Positions 61,129 to 64,000 of a stretch of DNA of 64,000 bases are shown piece after piece. Each line of letters opens with the position of its first letter. The first letter of the stretch is position 1. Origin of the DNA: UBA4742 sp963773335 (GTDB lineage: Bacteria > Actinomycetota > Acidimicrobiia > Acidimicrobiales > Acidimicrobilacustridaceae); the NCBI GenBank assembly GCA_963773335.1, contig CAVZAT010000004.1, positions 1 to 64,000 on the forward strand, read 5' to 3'. The translations under genes were made by a program, and so were the position numbers. The notes beneath the pieces are model-generated. The model did not search any database, was not told the origin of the DNA, and saw nothing but the letters and a program-made list of their open reading frames with translations.

Positions 61129-63087
61129 GTGACCACCCCCGATCTCGAGCAGCGGGCCATCGACGTGATCCGCGGGCTGGCGCTCGACGCGCCCAACGCG
61201 GCGCGGTCGGGCCACCAGGGCACGGCCATGGCGCTGGCCCCGCTGGCCCACGTCCTGTGGACCCGCATCATGAACTACGACGCGCAGGCGCCCGACTGGC
61301 CAGACCGCGACCGCTTCGTGCTGTCCAACGGCCATGCCTCCATCCTGCTCTACGCCATGCTCTACCTCACCGGCTACGGGCTCACCCTCGACGACCTCAA
61401 GGCCTTCCGCCAGTGGGGCAGCCTGACCCCGGGCCATCCCGAGGCCGGGCACACCCTCGGAGTCGAGGTCACCACCGGGCCGCTGGGCCAGGGTGTGGCC
61501 AACGGCGTGGGCTTCGGCCTGGCCGAGCGTTGGCTGCGATCCCAGTACGGCGCCGAAGTGGTCGACCACCACACGTTCGTGATCGCCGGCGACGGCTGCC
61601 TGGAGGAAGGCATCAGCCACGAGGCGGCCTCGCTGGCCGGCCATCTGGGGCTGGGCCGGCTGGTGTACGTGTACGACGACAACCATGTGTCCATCGACGG
61701 CCCGACCGAGCTGGCCCTCGACGACGACCCGGTCCAACGTTTCGAGGCCTACGGCTGGCATGTCGAGAACGTGGGCGAGATCGCCAACGACCTCGATGCG
61801 CTGGAGGCCGCGATCCGCCGGGCCATGGAGGTCGACGACGCCCCCTCGCTGGTGGTGCTGCGCAGCCACATCGCCTATCCCTCGCCTGACCACACCGACG
61901 ACTACGAGACCCACGGCTACGCGCTGAAGGACCCGGAGATCACCGCGACCAAGGCCGCCATGGGCATCCCCGACGAGCCGTTCTGGGTGCCCGACGACGT
62001 GCTCGAGTTCTACCGGCAGGCCGGTCGTCGCGGTCGCGATCGGCGCCTGGCCTGGCAGGCCCGCCTCGACGGCTGGAGCGGCGACCGGGTCGCGTTCGAC
62101 GCGGCCCAGGCCGGCGTCGGCCTGGCCGGGTGGGAGGCCAAGCTGCCGACCTTCAGCACGGGTGACCAGATCGCCACGCGGGCGGCCAGCGCCACCTGCC
62201 TCAACGCCATCGCCGCGGTGGTGCCCGGGATGCTGCCCGGCTCGGCCGACCTCACCGGTAACACCGGGGTGAAGCTCAAAGACGGAGTCACCCAGTCGGC
62301 CGGCGACCCCGGTGGCCGCCAGGTCCACTACGGCATCCGCGAGCACGGAATGGGCGGCATCATGAACGGGCTGGCCAAGCACGGGGGGGTCCTGCCCGTG
62401 GGCGGCACCTTCCTGGTCTTCAGCGACTACATGCGCGGCTCGGTGCGCCTGGCCGCGCTGTCCCAGGCCAAGGTCATCTACTCCTTCACCCACGATTCGG
62501 TGGGCGTCGGCGAGGACGGGCCGACCCACCAACCCATCGAGCACGTGGCTGCCCTGCGCGCCATCCCCCAGCTACGGGTGATCCGCCCCGCCGACGCCAA
62601 CGAGACCGCCGAGGCCTGGCAGGTGGCGGTCGATGCCGAAGGCCCCACCGCGCTCATCCTGAGTCGCCAGAGCCTGCCCGTGCTGGAGGGCACCGCCGGG
62701 GGCGATCGGGTGGCCAGGGGCGGCTATGTCCTCCACGATCCCGAGGGTGGGCCGCAGGTGGTCCTGGTGGCCACCGGCAGCGAGGTCTGGGTCTGCGTCG
62801 ACGCGGCCGGCGCCCTGGCCGAGGCCGGCGTGGCCGCCCGCGTCGTGTCGTTGCCCAGTTGGGAGTTGTTCGCCCTCCAGAGCGAGGAATACCGCGCCTC
62901 GGTGCTACCACCGGGGCTGCCGACGCTGTCGGTGGAGGCGGGGACCACCTTCGGGTGGGATCGCTACGCCGACGACTCAGTGGGTATCGATCACTTCGGC
63001 GCCAGCGCGCCGGGCGCGATCGTGCTCGAGAAGTTCGGCTTCACCGCCGACAACGTCGCGGCCCGGGCCCGGGCCCTGATTGAATGA
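61129..63087 (+). CDS. tkt: transketolase
   Basis: The 652-residue TPP enzyme moves two-carbon units between sugar phosphates of the pentose phosphate pathway. Motifs: GHQGTAMALAPLAHVLW (about 24-40), DRFVLSNGHAS, TTGPLGQGVANGVGFGLAE, the TPP/metal motif GDGCLEEG with DDNHVSIDG, YGIREHGMGGIMNGLAKHGG with the catalytic Glu, and FTHDSVGVGEDGPTHQP. The GTG at 61129 has a proper ribosome binding site, preferred to an in-frame start 17 codons earlier. Confidence 0.96.
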   Translation: MTTPDLEQRAIDVIRGLALDAPNAARSGHQGTAMALAPLAHVLWTRIMNYDAQAPDWPDRDRFVLSNGHASILLYAMLYLTGYGLTLDDLKAFRQWGSLTPGHPEAGHTLGVEVTTGPLGQGVANGVGFGLAERWLRSQYGAEVVDHHTFVIAGDGCLEEGISHEAASLAGHLGLGRLVYVYDDNHVSIDGPTELALDDDPVQRFEAYGWHVENVGEIANDLDALEAAIRRAMEVDDAPSLVVLRSHIAYPSPDHTDDYETHGYALKDPEITATKAAMGIPDEPFWVPDDVLEFYRQAGRRGRDRRLAWQARLDGWSGDRVAFDAAQAGVGLAGWEAKLPTFSTGDQIATRAASATCLNAIAAVVPGMLPGSADLTGNTGVKLKDGVTQSAGDPGGRQVHYGIREHGMGGIMNGLAKHGGVLPVGGTFLVFSDYMRGSVRLAALSQAKVIYSFTHDSVGVGEDGPTHQPIEHVAALRAIPQLRVIRPADANETAEAWQVAVDAEGPTALILSRQSLPVLEGTAGGDRVARGGYVLHDPEGGPQVVLVATGSEVWVCVDAAGALAEAGVAARVVSLPSWELFALQSEEYRASVLPPGLPTLSVEAGTTFGWDRYADDSVGIDHFGASAPGAIVLEKFGFTADNVAARARALIE

Positions 63088-63091
63088 GCGC

Positions 63092-64000
63092 ATGACCCGT
63101 CTCCAGGATCTCCACGCCCAGCAGGACCAGAGCCCGTGGCTCGACAACCTCAAGCGGGGTTGGATCACCAGCGGAGAGCTCGAACGATGGGTGGAGCGCG
63201 GCGTGCGCGGCATCACCTCCAACCCCTCGATCTTCCAGAAGGCGATCGAGGGCAACGCCGACTACGACGAGCAGCTGCGGTCCCTGGTGGCCGACGGCAC
63301 CTCCGTGGACGACACCTACTGGGACCTGGTCACCGCCGACATCAGCCACGCCCTGACCATCCTGCGGCCGGTGCACGACGAATCCGACGGCGTCGACGGG
63401 TACGTCTCGGTCGAGGTGGCCCCGTCGCTCGCCCGCGACACGGCCGGCACCATCGAGTCGGCCCGCCACCTCCACGAGACCATCGACGCGCCCAACCTCT
63501 ACGTGAAGATCCCGGGCACGGCCGAGGGCGTGCCCGCCATCCGCCAGATGATCAGCGAGGGCCGCAGCATCAACGTCACGCTCCTGTTCTCGGTCGAGCG
63601 CTACGGCGAGGTCATCGAGGCCTACCTGTCGGGCCTCGAGGCATGCCCGGGCGACCTGTCCCGTGTGTCCTCGGTGGCCAGCTTCTTCGTCAGCCGGGTC
63701 GACACCGAGGTCGACCACCGCCTCGACCAGATCGGGTCCGACGAGGCCCTGGCCATGCGGGGCAAGGCGGCGGTGGCCAACGCCAAGGTGGCCTACCAGT
63801 TGTTCCTGCAGCGCTTCTCCGGGCCCCGATGGGAGGCGCTGGCGGCGCGGGGCGCCCGGGTCCAGCGGCCACTGTGGGCGTCCACGTCGACCAAGAACCC
63901 GGCCTACCGCGACACCCTCTACATCGACGAGCTCATCGGCCCGGACACGGTGAACACGATCCCCGACGCCACCCTCGAGGCCTTCGAGGACCATGGCACC
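63092..64000 (+). CDS. tal: transaldolase, cut by the window end
   Basis: The first 303 residues are present. It transfers a dihydroxyacetone unit between sugar phosphates. It has ITSNPSIFQKAI (about 41-52), the Schiff-base Lys in NLYVKIPGTAEG (about 135-146), SINVTLLFSVERY and the phosphate site region SFFVSRVDTEVD. It resembles the actinobacterial long form. It follows tkt by four bases and shares its transcript. Whether it continues into glucose-6-phosphate isomerase, as in some fusions, cannot be seen. Confidence 0.95.
   Translation, partial: MTRLQDLHAQQDQSPWLDNLKRGWITSGELERWVERGVRGITSNPSIFQKAIEGNADYDEQLRSLVADGTSVDDTYWDLVTADISHALTILRPVHDESDGVDGYVSVEVAPSLARDTAGTIESARHLHETIDAPNLYVKIPGTAEGVPAIRQMISEGRSINVTLLFSVERYGEVIEAYLSGLEACPGDLSRVSSVASFFVSRVDTEVDHRLDQIGSDEALAMRGKAAVANAKVAYQLFLQRFSGPRWEALAARGARVQRPLWASTSTKNPAYRDTLYIDELIGPDTVNTIPDATLEAFEDHGT

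Overview
The window is high-GC DNA from an actinobacterium, most likely of the class Acidimicrobiia (inference). The main evidence is a complete Pup-proteasome locus, a gcvH-garA-merR-DUF151-merR block as in Mycobacterium, an F420-type luciferase-like oxidoreductase, and many genes starting directly behind a TANNNT -10 box (leaderless transcription). No transposase, prophage or CRISPR array is visible.

Layout. 0-9.5 kb: tRNA-Pro(GGG), lysS next to an MprF-like lysyl-phosphatidylglycerol synthase, an SRAP protein, a DUF2079 membrane protein, HIT and CDP-alcohol phosphatidyltransferase genes sharing a bidirectional promoter, and a nucleotidyltransferase/phosphomannomutase fusion. 9.5-19 kb: glycine cleavage (gcvH, gcvT, gcvP), with a tandem glycine riboswitch before gcvP and regulators between. 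19-24 kb: LLM oxidoreductase, serine hydrolase, class II aldolase, then a cobalamin riboswitch driving a secreted alpha/alpha-toroid protein, a 20-bp palindromic operator and a dif-like XerCD site. 24-33.9 kb: small metabolic and unknown genes, a double-domain ThyX-like protein and an M20 peptidase.

33.8-54.3 kb: on the minus strand, the actinobacterial order arc - dop - pup - prcB - prcA - pafA - pafB - pafC - tatA/B - tatC - helicase, with lepB and a plus-strand glycerophosphodiesterase inserted. Pup is activated by Dop, ligated by PafA, and substrates are unfolded by ARC into PrcAB; PafBC are WYL regulators. Upstream of arc lie a ferredoxin, AlgH, a MarP-type protease and an overlapping operon holin-like - two small membrane proteins - ttuB-like - ttuA - trmI, which should thiolate T54 and methylate A58 of the tRNA T-loop. 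54.3-64 kb: Lon-domain protein, DacB, an ADP-forming acyl-CoA synthetase pair, a GH84 hexosaminidase, TetR, transketolase and a transaldolase cut by the window end.

Data quality: more than 35 single-base frame changes interrupt otherwise complete, mostly essential genes (ten in the helicase alone, three in gcvP, two each in prcA, prcB, arc and marP). Repairing one base restores conserved protein each time, so I treat them as probable sequencing errors and annotate whole genes across the breaks.
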